Below, in pieces: positions 20,873 to 32,300 of a DNA stretch of 64,000 bases. The DNA lies in assembly GCA_905221605.1 (NCBI GenBank), contig CAJNDS010002350.1:374501-438500 (forward strand). The letters run 5' to 3'. Both the position numbers and the translations under genes were made by a program. The notes beneath the pieces are model-generated. The model searched no databases. It saw only the letters and a list, made by a program, of their open reading frames with translations, and was not told the DNA's origin. Each line of letters starts with the position of its first letter. Position 1 is the stretch's first letter. This DNA is from Symbiodinium natans (Eukaryota > Sar > Dinophyceae > Suessiales > Symbiodiniaceae).

Positions 20873-23480
20873 ATGCCATTGACGACAACTTGCAAAGAAA
20901 TGACACAGCCGCTTGCTGACGATGGCCTGCCTCGCAGGCGTTTATGGTGGAAATGCATGTGATGATGTCCGAGGCAACTCTCAAACCTCCAACATCTCCG
21001 GCGAGCCGCAAGGCCCACTGCCACTGCTTCGCCCGGATGCACGCACACAGCGCCGCACTGAAAGCAGTAGTTGTTGCGAGTGATCTCATGGCCGACTCTT
21101 TAAGGAGGAGGAGGACTGGCTCCCACTTCGAAGCAGTGGCGCAGGCAGAAATCGCCGCTCCGTAGGAGACTGCCGTTGGCGAGGTAGTGGCTGCAAATAG
21201 CAGGAGGGCGCGGTGCCAGCGGCTGGCCCTCCCCAAGGCACTCGCAGCCGCATTGTAGGTGATGGCGTCGGGTAGCATCACTCTGGCTTGCAGCTCGTGC
21301 AACAGCTCTAGAGCTGACTGCGACTTCTCCGCCTTCCCGCATGCGCTGATGGCCGCATTGTATGTGCTCACGGTCGCTTCAATGGATCTGGAGGCGAGCA
21401 AGCCAAGCAGTTTTAGGGCCTGCTCCCATTCCGAAGCCTTCTCGCATGTGCTAATGGCAACGTTGAAAGCTATGACATCTGGACTCAATGGCCACATGTC
21501 TCCGGAATCGAGCTGATGCAGCATGCACCAAGCGCGCTGCCATTCTCTTGCCTGCTCGCAGGCACTCATCGAGGCGCTGATGGCAAGAAGCGATGCAAGC
21601 AAAGACCTTTGCATCTGCGACTCCAAGAGGAAGAAAGCCACTCGCCAGCGAGCGGTCCGTTGACAAACAGCAGCGCAGGCGTTGAAGGTCACTGCATTGA
21701 CCTTGAGACCCTTGTATCCAGTCACCCACATCAGTGACACTGCCCGGCACCAACCATTGCCCTCAGAAGCAATCAAAGAGCTGATCGCAGTGTTGTGCGC
21801 AGTGATCGTTGCGTCAGTCGTAGACATGTTGAACTGGTTAAGAATGAGAAGGGCTTGCTTCCACTGGCCAATGTACTCACAGGCATTGATTGCAACGTAT
21901 GTGGCCTCATCCTGCCTCAACCTGCAGACATCCATGTTGGTGAACAGGGCAAGCGCGGCCCTCCACTGGACAGTCCCCTCGCAAGCACCGATGGCCGAGT
22001 TAACAATGATAGCATTCGGGACGAGTGCGAACACCGCCGCTTCCCGGACGAGCTCGAATGCGAGCCTCCACTGGGAGTGCTTGGCACCTGTGCTGATGGC
22101 GGCCCCGAAGGATCTGATACTCGAGGCATGCAGGAATGAAAGGACAGCCTGCCAGGTATGCCCTTCACGACCCATGGCAGCGAAACTTGTGAACTTCGGC
22201 CCTTGAAGCCCTTGAAGCCCTTGATGCGCGATGCTGGCCTGCCAACCCCCGAGCTCACACGCGCGGATTGCCAGCTTGTAGCTGACTTCATTTCGGCGCA
22301 AGCTGTAGTTGTCAAACTCACGGAATGATGAGAGTGCTTGCTGCCAGAGACGAGTCTGTAGCAGCACAGTTTGGCAGGTCACGAGTGTTGTGACATCAAG
22401 CTTCATGCGAATTGCTGACATTGACTGTGACACATGTAATGCCTCTTGCCACTTGTCAGCTTTGGCGCAAGCACCACTGGTCACATTGACTGTTATGGTC
22501 GTTATGGTATCGCGGCAGCTGCGACTCTGCATGGCCAACTTCTGAAAGGCGCACTGCCACTTCAAAGCACTGGCGACAGCATTCGACGTGGCCTCCGTGG
22601 GATCCAGGCCACCACATCTGAAAAGCATCTCCAACACTAAGGCCCTCTCCCACTGCCTCACCGAAGCAGTCATAAACGCGCTCACGGCACTGCATAAAGA
22701 CACCGATGCTGGTCGGGGTCCAAACATTGCCATGTCCCGCAACACCGACAAGGCTTGCTTCCAGTTTGCAGCATTCTGACAGGAGCAGATTGCAGCGTTA
22801 CAGGCCACCGAATCGGCTTGCAAGGCTTCTCGAAGAATCTGCAGCAGGACGAAGGCCCCTCTCCACCTCGCCGCCTCAGCACAGGCGCTGATTCCCAAGC
22901 TGCAGCTCTGCGCATCTGCTCGAAGCCCAACAGCTTCCAAGCGAGTGATGCTTCTCACCACGGCCTGCCATTGCCCGCTTTCGAGATTTGCGGCGCGTTT
23001 GGACTTGGAGTGCACTTTTAGGAGGGCGCTGGTTGCCGCGCTGAGTGCGATGGTGTCGGCCTTCAGGCTCTGCTGACTTATTTGAGCGAAGAGCTCAACA
23101 GAGACTTCCCACTTGCTGCAGGCCTTGCACGCTTGGATGGACGAGGTGAACGTCACGATGTTATGCTGCAAGCACGCCACCGCAGAGTGCAGCAGGAGCA
23201 CAGCATGTTGCCAACTTTGCTGGCAGGCACCGATCGACTTCGTGTATGCGCTGCATGTGCACGAGGCCAAGCGGCTGAGGCGCAGCCCCGCGAGGAACCG
23301 TAGAGCACCATCCCAGCCAGAGCCGAAGCCGGCCACACATGGCATGGAGCCCGTGGATCCCCTAGGGCCCACGCAGCGCTGGAGGGCATGGCATGGAGCA
23401 CCATCTTGGCAGAGCTCGGAACTCTGCCCGCTCTGCCGGCTCTGCCGGCTCCGGCCATGAAACGGGTAGAAAGTTGGCAC
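20667..23480 (-). CDS. Pentatricopeptide-repeat (PPR) protein
   Basis: One uninterrupted 937-codon frame. Helical-pair repeats of about 35 residues run through most of its length, with signatures such as VSTYNAAISACGKA, DAITYNAAASALGRASRWHRA and IITCISTINACEAG. PPR proteins bind single-stranded organellar RNA one base per repeat and act in editing, splicing or stability; this one is expected in plastid or mitochondrion. No DYW or other catalytic tail is seen. The first roughly 30 residues are low-complexity (RQSRQSGQSS), so the true start may be a later Met or an upstream exon. The last 60-70 codons overlap the first uL11 exon in another frame and no longer look like PPR, so the protein probably ends near 20900. 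Confidence 0.85.
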   Translation of the reverse strand: MPTFYPFHGRSRQSRQSGQSSELCQDGAPCHALQRCVGPRGSTGSMPCVAGFGSGWDGALRFLAGLRLSRLASCTCSAYTKSIGACQQSWQHAVLLLHSAVACLQHNIVTFTSSIQACKACSKWEVSVELFAQISQQSLKADTIALSAATSALLKVHSKSKRAANLESGQWQAVVRSITRLEAVGLRADAQSCSLGISACAEAARWRGAFVLLQILREALQADSVACNAAICSCQNAANWKQALSVLRDMAMFGPRPASVSLCSAVSAFMTASVRQWERALVLEMLFRCGGLDPTEATSNAVASALKWQCAFQKLAMQSRSCRDTITTITVNVTSGACAKADKWQEALHVSQSMSAIRMKLDVTTLVTCQTVLLQTRLWQQALSSFREFDNYSLRRNEVSYKLAIRACELGGWQASIAHQGLQGLQGPKFTSFAAMGREGHTWQAVLSFLHASSIRSFGAAISTGAKHSQWRLAFELVREAAVFALVPNAIIVNSAIGACEGTVQWRAALALFTNMDVCRLRQDEATYVAINACEYIGQWKQALLILNQFNMSTTDATITAHNTAISSLIASEGNGWCRAVSLMWVTGYKGLKVNAVTFNACAAVCQRTARWRVAFFLLESQMQRSLLASLLAISASMSACEQAREWQRAWCMLHQLDSGDMWPLSPDVIAFNVAISTCEKASEWEQALKLLGLLASRSIEATVSTYNAAISACGKAEKSQSALELLHELQARVMLPDAITYNAAASALGRASRWHRALLLFAATTSPTAVSYGAAISACATASKWEPVLLLLKESAMRSLATTTAFSAALCACIRAKQWQWALRLAGDVGGLRVASDIITCISTINACEAGHRQQAAVSFLCKLSSMAYDPLRLWALPDGGEEKSSHTAASLQQPLHHPGQLFRGHASSTCGPCHWGLRPEHRLFCEGVGHCIISS

Positions 23481-24465
23481 CCGTCACCTGAAGCACCAGA
23501 AAAAGAAAACAACCCAGGCCTTGCAACTCTGCACACCTCTGAGCCAGCACAAAGGCGATAATGAAAGCAGCATCTGGACACGCACATCGCAAACTTTGAT
23601 ACAGGTGCCAAAGGAGCAGACCTTTCCGCCAACGATCTTTGACAGCTTTACCTGCAAAGACTACACGATGGAACCCTCTCTCCTCTGAGAGTTGCTTGCA
23701 TAATCTCGCATATGCGTCATTCGAGCATGCTCGGACCATTCGGCCTGCGCCACCTCGGTCACAGCACAGACGGAGGAGAGGCTCCTGTCCTGCTTCCGTC
23801 GGAATGCCACCTCTGGGTCGGCGGAATCGCGGAGAAGCGGTGTCGTGAGAGACAGAGAGAGAGAAAAAAAAAAAAAAACAGACGGACAGGCAAAACATGA
23901 AAAAGATAGAGAAAGAGAAAAGAAGAATGAAAAGAACTGATAAACAACAACAAAAAACGGTTATGACCCGACTCGGCTCCCGGCTCCCAGCGCCAGGGCG
24001 GCGCCTCCGAGGAGCACCCCGAAGCCTCCCGTCGGAGGACAAAAGAGAATGCGCGGCTGAGCGCGGCTGAGCGCGGCTGAGCGCGGAGGGCGGCAAGGGC
24101 CCTTACACCGCGATGCGCTGTAGAATGGCTTGTCTCTACCTCTGCTTCTTCTGATTTCCTCTTCACTCCTTTCTCCTCTTTCGATTCATCTTCCTCCTCG
24201 ACTCTTCCACGCCAGCCTTCACCAGCTCCCCGCTCGCGGCTTTCGTTCCGGAGGCTCGGCGCGCGACCTGCGCACAGGGCACAAAGGCCGGCAAAAGGCT
24301 CGGAATGGAGCAAATCCTCACGAAGGAGCCACGGGGACTTGGCCTCTGAGGGCCGGCGCGGCCGGAGCGGCAGGGGTCAGGAATGCTAGCCTCGGTGCTC
24401 CAGCAAGCTCCAGCAACTGTGGCCCGCGGCGACACATATGCGAGACTATGTACTCACATTCACGC

Positions 24466-24504
<39 letters not shown>

Positions 24505-25034
24505 GGGCCACGCGGGTACACACACACACACACACACATGCGCCAACGAGCGCCCACGAGCGCCGGACTGCCCAAAGGCACAGCATAAGGCTGTTGCCTT
24601 TCAAGAGATCGCAAGTGGAAAGCATGTGGGAAGAGAAAGGGAGCAGCAAAGCTAAGCCGGCGGCAGCCGCGACTACGGCTATCCACGACATTGCCGGGGG
24701 CTAGGCACTCACTTTGAGCCGTCGCCCTTCAACCGGTCCAGGGCTGAGGTTGAGGCATCAGGTATGGTCTACAGGCTTCTTAAATGCTTCCAAATTCTCC
24801 AAAGGCTGTGCGAGCCGTTCAAGGCACTTGACTGACTTAGCACAATTAGCAATGGCGACAGGTTCACGCGCTCTTTTCCAGCCTTAGGCCGCCCACTTGC
24901 TCAAAGCCTTCATGTTCACTTCTAAGCCGTCACAGAAGCTTGTGGGCAGTGCGGCAGTGCTCCTTGGGGTTTCGACTGTCAAAGAAACTGCTGTGAAGGA
25001 AGCGACAAAGAACAGCAGGCCTCGACTTCGTCAA
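23481..25034. other. Spacer between PPR and eS6 genes; low-complexity with one exon-like frame
   Basis: A minus-strand frame at about 23830-23530 (RLCKQLSEERGFHRVVFAGK) has protein-like composition and could be an upstream exon. The rest includes an A-rich GA stretch (23850-23950), GAGCGCGGCT direct repeats (24047-24090), and (CACG)n followed by (CA)n at about 24463-24537. No recognisable product. Confidence 0.4.
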
Positions 25035-26471
25035 TCACTGGTTCTTCTTCTTCTTCTTGGCCACTTCGGCTGCGTGGGCCTCCCTCTGCTCGTGGTGGTA
25101 CTCGACGAGGCGCTGGGCGTAGGCAGCCTTGGCCTCCTTTCCGGCTTCCATGCGCTTGCGGGTAAGGGCCTGAGCGAGTTCACCATCTGCAAAGGCGCCA
25201 CTGAAGCTCCGAAGCTCCACCCCGCCTTGAAGTAGCGCTTCCTCTGCAGAAGCTGGGGCGTGATGAGGCGCTGAATTTTCGGGGCCTCAAGCGACAAGCC
25301 GACACAAGCAAAGAGCGACACAAAGTAAGACGAGAAACAACAGGGGACCGTCGCAGAATATCACTGAATAACGGAGTGCACGGCCCGCCTTGGTCTTCTT
25401 GCCCTCCTTGATCTCGCGGCGGACCACGAACTGCCTCACGTCATCCTGGAGGGATGCGATGGGTCTCTGCGGCTCAACTCCAGCTCAAGAAATTATATGC
25501 TTTCGGGCTCTCGGTCCTTCTTCTCCAGGCCAAATAGCTTGCGGATGTTGGAAACCCTCTTCGGGCCGAGACGACGAGGCTTCTGGTCATCAGTGAGGCC
25601 TGCACCCGAACAGGCTTGTCGCGCAGCTTTTAGAACTCCCCTCATGGCTGGCATAGGCCTGGAATGTCATCAGCACCCTTCTTCACCAACACAAGGTGCA
25701 ACACTGCCAGGTCAGGGCCGACGATGCAGCCTGCACTGGAAACTCCGGAAGATTGACCCCTCAGTCTACCTGTTGGGTTTATTGGCCCCTTCATGTCGAA
25801 GCAGTTCAGGAGAAATCCGCCAAACAAGCATCCCCTGAAAGGGACACCTAGAATCTCCAGCTACACTGCGCCTCGCACGGACTTGCGCTTGCGGCAGCCG
25901 GAACGGCGCTCCCGGTAGCAGGACATTCCCTTCTTGAACAAAAGCCGCACGCGTTGGTTGGACATCACACCTCAACAAGACAGAACAGACTCAAGAAGAT
26001 GTGGATTGTGGAGTTCTGGGTCGAAAGTGATGCGGCGGTGCTTGCTACGGATAGCCCGCCCTCCCCATCTGTGAAACGTTAGCCGGCAGCCCACCTTGCT
26101 TCATTGGGAAGCCTTGCTTGTCGTTGCCACCACCGATGCGGAAGACGTATCCTCAGGATCAGGCCATGAGTTTAAATAGGTGGCCATGGGACGAAAGCAG
26201 TACGGCACGCATCTGAGTCTTTCAAAGCATGCAAGCGGCCCTTGAACTCATCTCCCAGGGAGTCCCCCGACACCTCACTCGCCATGCGCTTGTCGAAGAG
26301 AGGGTACCTGGAGGCGGCAGCTCATTCAGCGAGCATATGCCAGCAGCAAACGGATCCAGAATGGCAAGAACCTGAAGAACCTGTGTCAAGAGCAAGGCAC
26401 AGCTTCTTATCGTCATCAATCTCCACCAACTTCTGCATGCCCGTCGTCGGGTTTGAGATGTTGAGCTTCAT
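25035..26471 (-). CDS. Cytosolic ribosomal protein eS6, about nine exons
   Basis: eS6 is a small-subunit ribosomal protein of eukaryotes and archaea. ATG at 26471 gives [20 protein letters not shown], the family N-terminus. Exons: 26471 to about 26401; about 26305-26240 ([20 protein letters not shown]); 26152-26095 ([19 protein letters not shown]); 25970 to about 25868 ([20 protein letters not shown]); about 25735-25662 ([18 protein letters not shown]); about 25610-25505 ([20 protein letters not shown]); about 25455-25380 ([20 protein letters not shown]); about 25285-25245 ([17 protein letters not shown]); about 25185-25035 ([15 protein letters not shown], stop TGA). Every conserved eS6 block is present in order. 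The intron 26239-26153 has a GC donor and AG acceptor; 26094-25971 is GT-AG. Confidence 0.9.
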
Positions 26472-28440
26472 GGCGACAGCTAAGAAAGAAACGGCTGGAG
26501 AGGGAGCAGGTCTTGGCTATCCGGCCTGTGGCTACAGCCGCTGTGCGCGACTTGAGACAAGCAGGGGTGCCGGCATCGAGTTTACCTTGCCTTCCCGTGC
26601 CATGCCAACAAAACCAGTAAAGAATTAGAACACGAGCCAACAACTTCCAGTCTGGTCCAGCTTCCATCTTCCTGCCTGCATCTGCCTGCTGGGCTCTTGC
26701 GAGCTGCTCAGCGTTCTCTGATAAAGGCAGGTTCATGGCACGGTTGCCAGGGCAACGTTGAAGAGCCTGTTTATTTGTGCTCTGCAAGGGTATATAAGAG
26801 TTTGTATCACAAGCTCCGTAAAAATATCATGGCAGGAGTTGCAAGTTCACAAAACTGTCAGACCCAGGTCAGGGCCTGGAGCTTCTGAGGGGGTGTGGAC
26901 TGATCAGGTTTGCTTGTTGGGGAAAGAGAGGTGCTGTATGTGACACAGTGCTACGGAAAGGTTTTCCTGAAGAAGCTGTTGAGACAAATCCCTTCTTCTG
27001 CAAGGGCGCTGTAGGGACCCCAAAGGCCCTTGCAAGCACTTGCAAGTATAGTTAAAGTGAAGCCATCGGCCCAATGACCACACTGATTTCGACCTGGTGC
27101 GACTGCAATAGCAATGCCCTTGGGAGCCTCCGATGCCAGGAAGCGGCAGCTTTGCTTTTCAGTGGTAAGTGATAACGTCTTCTTGTGCGCGAAAGCCAAT
27201 CAAGGCAACTGCTTGAAATCAATGAAAACCGGGGTTGTCCACTTGAAACGAATGCGTTGCAAAGGAACACGCAAATTTTGCCTCATCAGCACGACCAGGA
27301 GGGGGAACCATCCTGGTATTATGGTTGAACAAGGTAATCGTCCCTTTGCCTCCCTGATGCCCCTCGCCCTTTCATCTTGTGGAGATGTCAGCTTCCGGAA
27401 GGTGTTGGGGCCACCGCTCCCTGACCCTCTCAAAAGTCAAAACCCCGGAGTCCGGCTTCGGCCTGACTGCAGTTGCACAAAAAGTATGATCTGCACCTGC
27501 TTCCAAGAAACTATTTGGCCCCTTCATGCTCGGAGGCATTAACAACTTGTGGGGCACCTCCGCGTTTGTTTCTTCAAGGCCTATACCAAGCTCCTGAAGG
27601 ACAGCGTCCACGTCTCTTCCCATCTATGGCTTGTGCAGGACCTTCTCTTGGTTTTTACCCCGAAGCATCGGCGATCGCAGCTGGATCCAGCAATGCCTGG
27701 GCTTCTCGATTCGGTGTGGGCTGTCAGCAGTGGAGTCAAAGGGTTGGGCACAGGTGCAATTGCGCAATCGCGAAATGCTACATGCACGGAGCCGTGGGAT
27801 CCCATTTCCCGCCTGCAGAGGCCTCCCTCTGCGCGACAGCAGCTCCTTGTCAAATTGCAAAAGAGAAAACTTCTCGAAACGCACTCCTAGCACCCTTCAG
27901 GGCCTACGGGCCACATTCCCGACCCCCCTGAAAACTAACACCCTAAAACGGAGAAAATCAAGGCCCAAGGCCCATCCAAAATCCGGCCACGCTCTATTGC
28001 GCCTGGTCCCTTACAAACGCTCCATTGCCCGTCCGGACATGCAGACCACGCCCCAAGCCTCGCTCCCAACCGGCATCCTCCGCTAATCCGGATAAAGGTT
28101 GCGGAAAGAACGAAAGCAGCTCGACGCGCATGCACCGCCTCCTTCCCCTTCTGCCCCGGATCCCAGCTTGGTGCACGGAATGTGGGGAGAAGGAGCTCTG
28201 GCGAGAAACTTGCACTCGGCAAATGCACAAAACAAGGTGTGCCAGTATGCCCACAAATGTCCCGTGCCAGACCCAAAACGGCAAAGCCTGTGGACCAGCA
28301 TAAAAACCAAGCTTTGACGGTCCCCGTCCCCCTTCTCCGTTTCTTCTTCGGGCTCGGAGTCGGCCCAAGGTGACCGCCTCGCCTTCTCGTTCGCGGTCCC
28401 CATGGGGCCGCTATGGTGCAAGGGGGACCCGCGCCATCTC
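26472..28440. other. Stretch with exon-like fragments but no recognised gene
   Basis: The best minus-strand fragment is at about 27623-27508 (DVDAVLQELGIGLEETNAEV, then PHKLLMPPSMKGPNS), a plausible exon of an unknown protein. Another possible one is at about 27290-27200 (VPLQRIRFKWTTPVFIDFKQ). The remainder shows no repeat or RNA gene that I can identify. Confidence 0.35.
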
Positions 28441-28739
28441 TGTTTTCGGCCAAGCTTCACTTAGCAACACAACGAGCGCGGCACTGCTGACGCTTCAGGG
28501 GTCCTCCCTCTCTCGTCATGTAGCGGACATTGTGAGCAAGCCAGTCAGACTCTGCTTCTCCGACCCGCGGGCGCTTTCCGTATCTGCAACCCAACCGTGC
28601 AGACTAAAACTCCGAAATGCAACGCTTGGACCGCCGAAACGCAAGTCCTGCGTCTTGGGCTGGCAGGCGCGGCGCGCAAAACACTGTCAACTGTCAACCA
28701 TGTCCGACCTCCATTCTGCGGCTGATTTCATCGCTGGTT

Positions 28740-29500
28740 TGCAGGAGCTTGCTTCTTGCCTGCAAGGTCCACCGAGAGCCCATGATCCATGATTTCATGC
28801 TGGTGGAGAACCCTCCCCACCTCATCACTGAGATGAGCCTGGGAGAGTGCAAGCCACTTGACAATGAGAGCTAACGACAGCCCGTGGGGTGGCCCACCTG
28901 AGATTGGAGAGGCGTAGCACCATCTGCGCCACTGCGGCTGGGACCTCGGGCGTCAGGCACATGGTGGACATCCGTCTGGCCTTGAAGCAATCTCAGCGAC
29001 AGCTGCCAACACCAGGTCAGCGTGGGTGTCAGGCAATTTTTTTCCCTCCACAACGCTCTACGTTTGTGAAGGCAGTTGCAGTGCCCTGCACGAATGAACC
29101 TGAGACGGCCTGCGTCGCGGGTGTTCGAAGATTCTCGGTTGCCGCGTTGGCCTCGCCCTCTCCACCACACACACCACTGAAGCAAAAGCTGTGCCAACAG
29201 AGGGTCTTGGCAAAGTTCGCAAGCCTGCCCTATCCCCCTCCTCCTCGAGCCAGGTCTCATGACGCCTCTGCGGATCGAGCTCGCGGCCCCTCGCCACTGA
29301 AACGGCATCCAAGCATTGCTTCTGGTGCCATCCTTGCCATCCTTGCTCTCCCTATCCTCCTTGTGCCCTTCTCACGCTTCTCACGGCTTCTCGCGCCATC
29401 TCGCGCGTCTCGCGCTTCTCACGGCTCATTCAAAAGCTGGATCAGCGCATCTGCTGCAGAGGAGTCAAGGCCCCTTGACGTGTCTGTGCGGACAAAATGC
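28740..29500 (-). CDS. Unrecognised multi-exon gene fragments
   Basis: Minus-strand exon-like pieces: about 29500-29420 (CLFRQHFVRTDTSRGLDSSA), about 28985-28902 (MCLTPEVPAAVAQMVLRLSN) ending at an AG|GTGGGC donor, and about 28878-28745 (IVKWLALSQAHLSDEVGRVL, HEIMDHGLSVDLAGKK). The last two join plausibly. Composition and length resemble helical-repeat protein exons, but I recognise no family. Confidence 0.35.
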
Positions 29501-29919
29501 TGCCGAAACAAGCACCTCATCATGCTGTCTGATCCAGGCGAGCTGGAAGGAGCCAAGTCCTGTTTGTCACTGGAAGAAGCAAGAAGACACGGGAACTGGG
29601 GAGATTGGGGAGCCCACAAGGAAACACTGCAGTCAAGCATCCTCATCGTCTACAACGGCCCATGAATCCACTCCAGATGTAGTCACGAAGGCCAGGATCT
29701 GTGAATTCGAAGAAGGAATGAGGGAGGGAGTAGCATGCATGAGAAACAATGGCAAACTAGGCACTTCAGCTTCCACTTAAGGGTCGAGTGCGCAAATTGC
29801 AGGGTGCTAAAAAGTCCACGCTCAAACAAACACGAGCATTGTGACTAATCTTGATTTGGATGCCCATTATGCCGTTAACACGGAACTTTATACGCAATGC
29901 GACAGCCTGGCGACAGCAA

Positions 29920-31072
29920 GCAATACACGACGAGTGCTGAGGGCCTGGTCGACCCGAGCATCATTTCCTTCTCCGCCTGCCACCGTGGTCCACTCTCGAA
30001 AGGAAAGCCCATACTTCGCCAAGTTCTCATTCAGCAGGTCCCGCGTCTTCTCGAACCTTATGAACCCAGGCAGCAACTTTGGATACACACCAAAGCAAGC
30101 GCACGCACAACCCGGCAGCAGGCGAAGGCCGCCGCATGCATGTGTGCTTGTTGTTAGCGTCATGGATTCGAGCGTGCGATGGTGTTTGCGCATGTGGAGA
30201 GCAGGTTTGCAAGCATAGCTTGCGCGCAAGCGCATTGTGCGTGAGCAGCAGCACAGGACACAAGGTGGCACAACGAACAGACAGGCGACTGGGTTTTGGA
30301 ATCCAAAAATGTCCCGATGTCTGAAAACCTCTTCCCTGATCCGAATATGTTGATAGAATTTCCGACTCGAGCCTCCACACCTCCCAACCTCTCAACCTGC
30401 CCCCACCCGCAACCCTGCTGAGTTCATAAACCCCATGCATATCCATGTCTTTTCAACTCACTCCTCCCCCAAGGCGTGCAATAGCTGCTACCAGCACTGC
30501 TAGCAGCTGTCGCCACAAGCTTAAGACGAGCTGCTTGCGCCAAGACGAGCTGAGGATGATCTGTGCTCCGGTTGCCAACACAACTCGACGAAGCTCCTGC
30601 ATGCAGGTCCTCTGAAAGCAGTGAGACATGTCCACCTTCTGCGTCTGCTCCAGCACCCGGACCTGCCGGGCTTTGATTGTGAATGTTGCAGCGAGTCTTT
30701 GTGTGGTGTAGGTGATGACCGGGTATGACCGGGTTTCGTGGGCTCGGGCCTGCCTGCAGCGGATGTAGCACGCCGTCCACGTCTAAGAAAAGCAGGCGGC
30801 GCTGCTCCGTTGGCCCAGGTGGCTCAAGTGGCCCCGGTAACCGCGGCTGGTCTTCCCGACCCCCCAGGTCCCGCTGTGGTGCGCCAGAGATGTCTGGTTC
30901 TGGTGGCCATGCCATCTGCCCCATGTGCCCATGGCATCCTGCAACCTCGCCACTCTCGCATGGCATCCGAAGCACCACCAGCTTGTTCTGGACTGTGGGC
31001 AAGCCACAGCCGATCAGATAGTCCATCGTCCAACCAAGTCTTGACTGCATTTCTTAGGAACGCTTGGGCCAT
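29920..31072 (-). CDS. HAD-superfamily protein resembling the 'Swiss Army Knife RNA repair' HAD domain
   Basis: Exon at about 30850-30740 holds RRLLFLDVDGVLHPLQ, HAD motif I (DxDGV) with the nucleophile Asp. The exon at about 30656-30470 has ELRRVVLATGAQIILSSSWR, matching motif II (SSSWR) of small HAD phosphatases of the SAK type. A further exon at about 30080-29925 (FEKTRDLLNENLAKYGLSFR, then EWTTVAGGEGNDAR) could carry the following helices. An upstream frame from Met 31072 (MAQAFLRNAVKTWLDDGLSD) may be the first exon, with a Pro/Gly-rich linker between. Motifs III and IV are not identified. Substrate unknown. Confidence 0.5.
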
Positions 31073-31099
31073 CTTGGACCATTGGGCACGAACTTTCCT

Positions 31100-32300
31100 C
31101 GTCTTGAGTCAAACTAGAGACTCCACGTTTCCACGGATTACCACGGCATTCCCCCCCTGAGACTGAGTGACCCACGGTCTGCCATCGGGCTCTGGCCTAT
31201 CGGTTCGCGGTGCAGACCAGCTGCATGATCCTCGGTTGAGCAGAACGTTCCACACTGCAGCAAGCAAGGATGCAGGTGAGACATGTGAAACAGTTCTCAC
31301 ACATCTCTCTGGGATCCGAGCCCCAGAAGCACCTGGACCCCAAACATTCCACAAGCTGAGAGATGCAACGAGGTTCAGCGTCGGAGGTTGGGGCCGAGTC
31401 TGCGCATTAGAGGTGACTTTTGGTGCGCCTCTGGCGATCTCCGGCGTTGGCGTCGCAAGCTTGGGCGCTCCTTGCTTGAGCGCACAGCCACAGGGTGACT
31501 GACGGTGGTAGTCCGAAACAGGTCTTGTTCTCTGGGTCAGATGTTCATGTCATCCTGCTGCGTCATGCCTGCAAGGGTCAAATCAGAACTCCCCGCCAAA
31601 CATGGCACACGCCCGAAGAGTTGTATTCCGAAGCGTGTTTATTGGGAGCGAAGCCTTGGGAAGTAGACAAAGAGTTTGGGCTGTTTACCGAAGGGTTTGC
31701 TAAGGCCTATAAGGCTTACAGGGAAGTTCGCGCTTTCACAACTGCTCTCGCAACTTTTGCAACCGCCCCCTACTTCTCCTGAAGGAGTTCCAGGCAGCGC
31801 CGCTGTCCTCTTCAAGCATGGCACAACGGCATATGACTCAACGTCGTGGGCCTCAACTCGATTGCGAATCGCTTTGCTGACCCTCGTTGGCATCCCAGAT
31901 GAGCTTGATGCTTAGATATGCTTGGCAATTAGGAACGGTGATTCTACAGGTCGCCGCACCATGATTGTCCTCTGCGCTTCCTGTTTGCCGCCAGCCGTGT
32001 CTAGACCTGGCATCATCTAACTTGAAAAATAAACTGGACGCCCAAGCCCGAAACACATCTAAACTTGTAAACCCTGCAACCCCATGCTTTATGCCCTCTG
32101 CCTGACCAAAAAAAATGCCTAAAGCATCCCAAACCCTATTGGGCCTTCGGCTGGCGTCGCCTGGTTGGGCTTCTGCCAGTCCTGCGATTCACGCGCTCCA
32201 TGCCCTCCATGCGCTAGGTTTCTTCTCAGAGCCCCAAAGCAGTTTGCTGCAAAACTCCAATAGGTTGCCAATATCATCCAATACCTTTATCCGCAGGGCA
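31100..32300. other. Stretch without a convincing gene
   Basis: A plus-strand frame at about 31495-31780 (TPEELYSEACLLGAKPWEVD, FTEGFAKAYKAYREV) has protein-like composition but no recognisable family and a competing minus-strand frame. Nothing else stands out. Confidence 0.3.
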
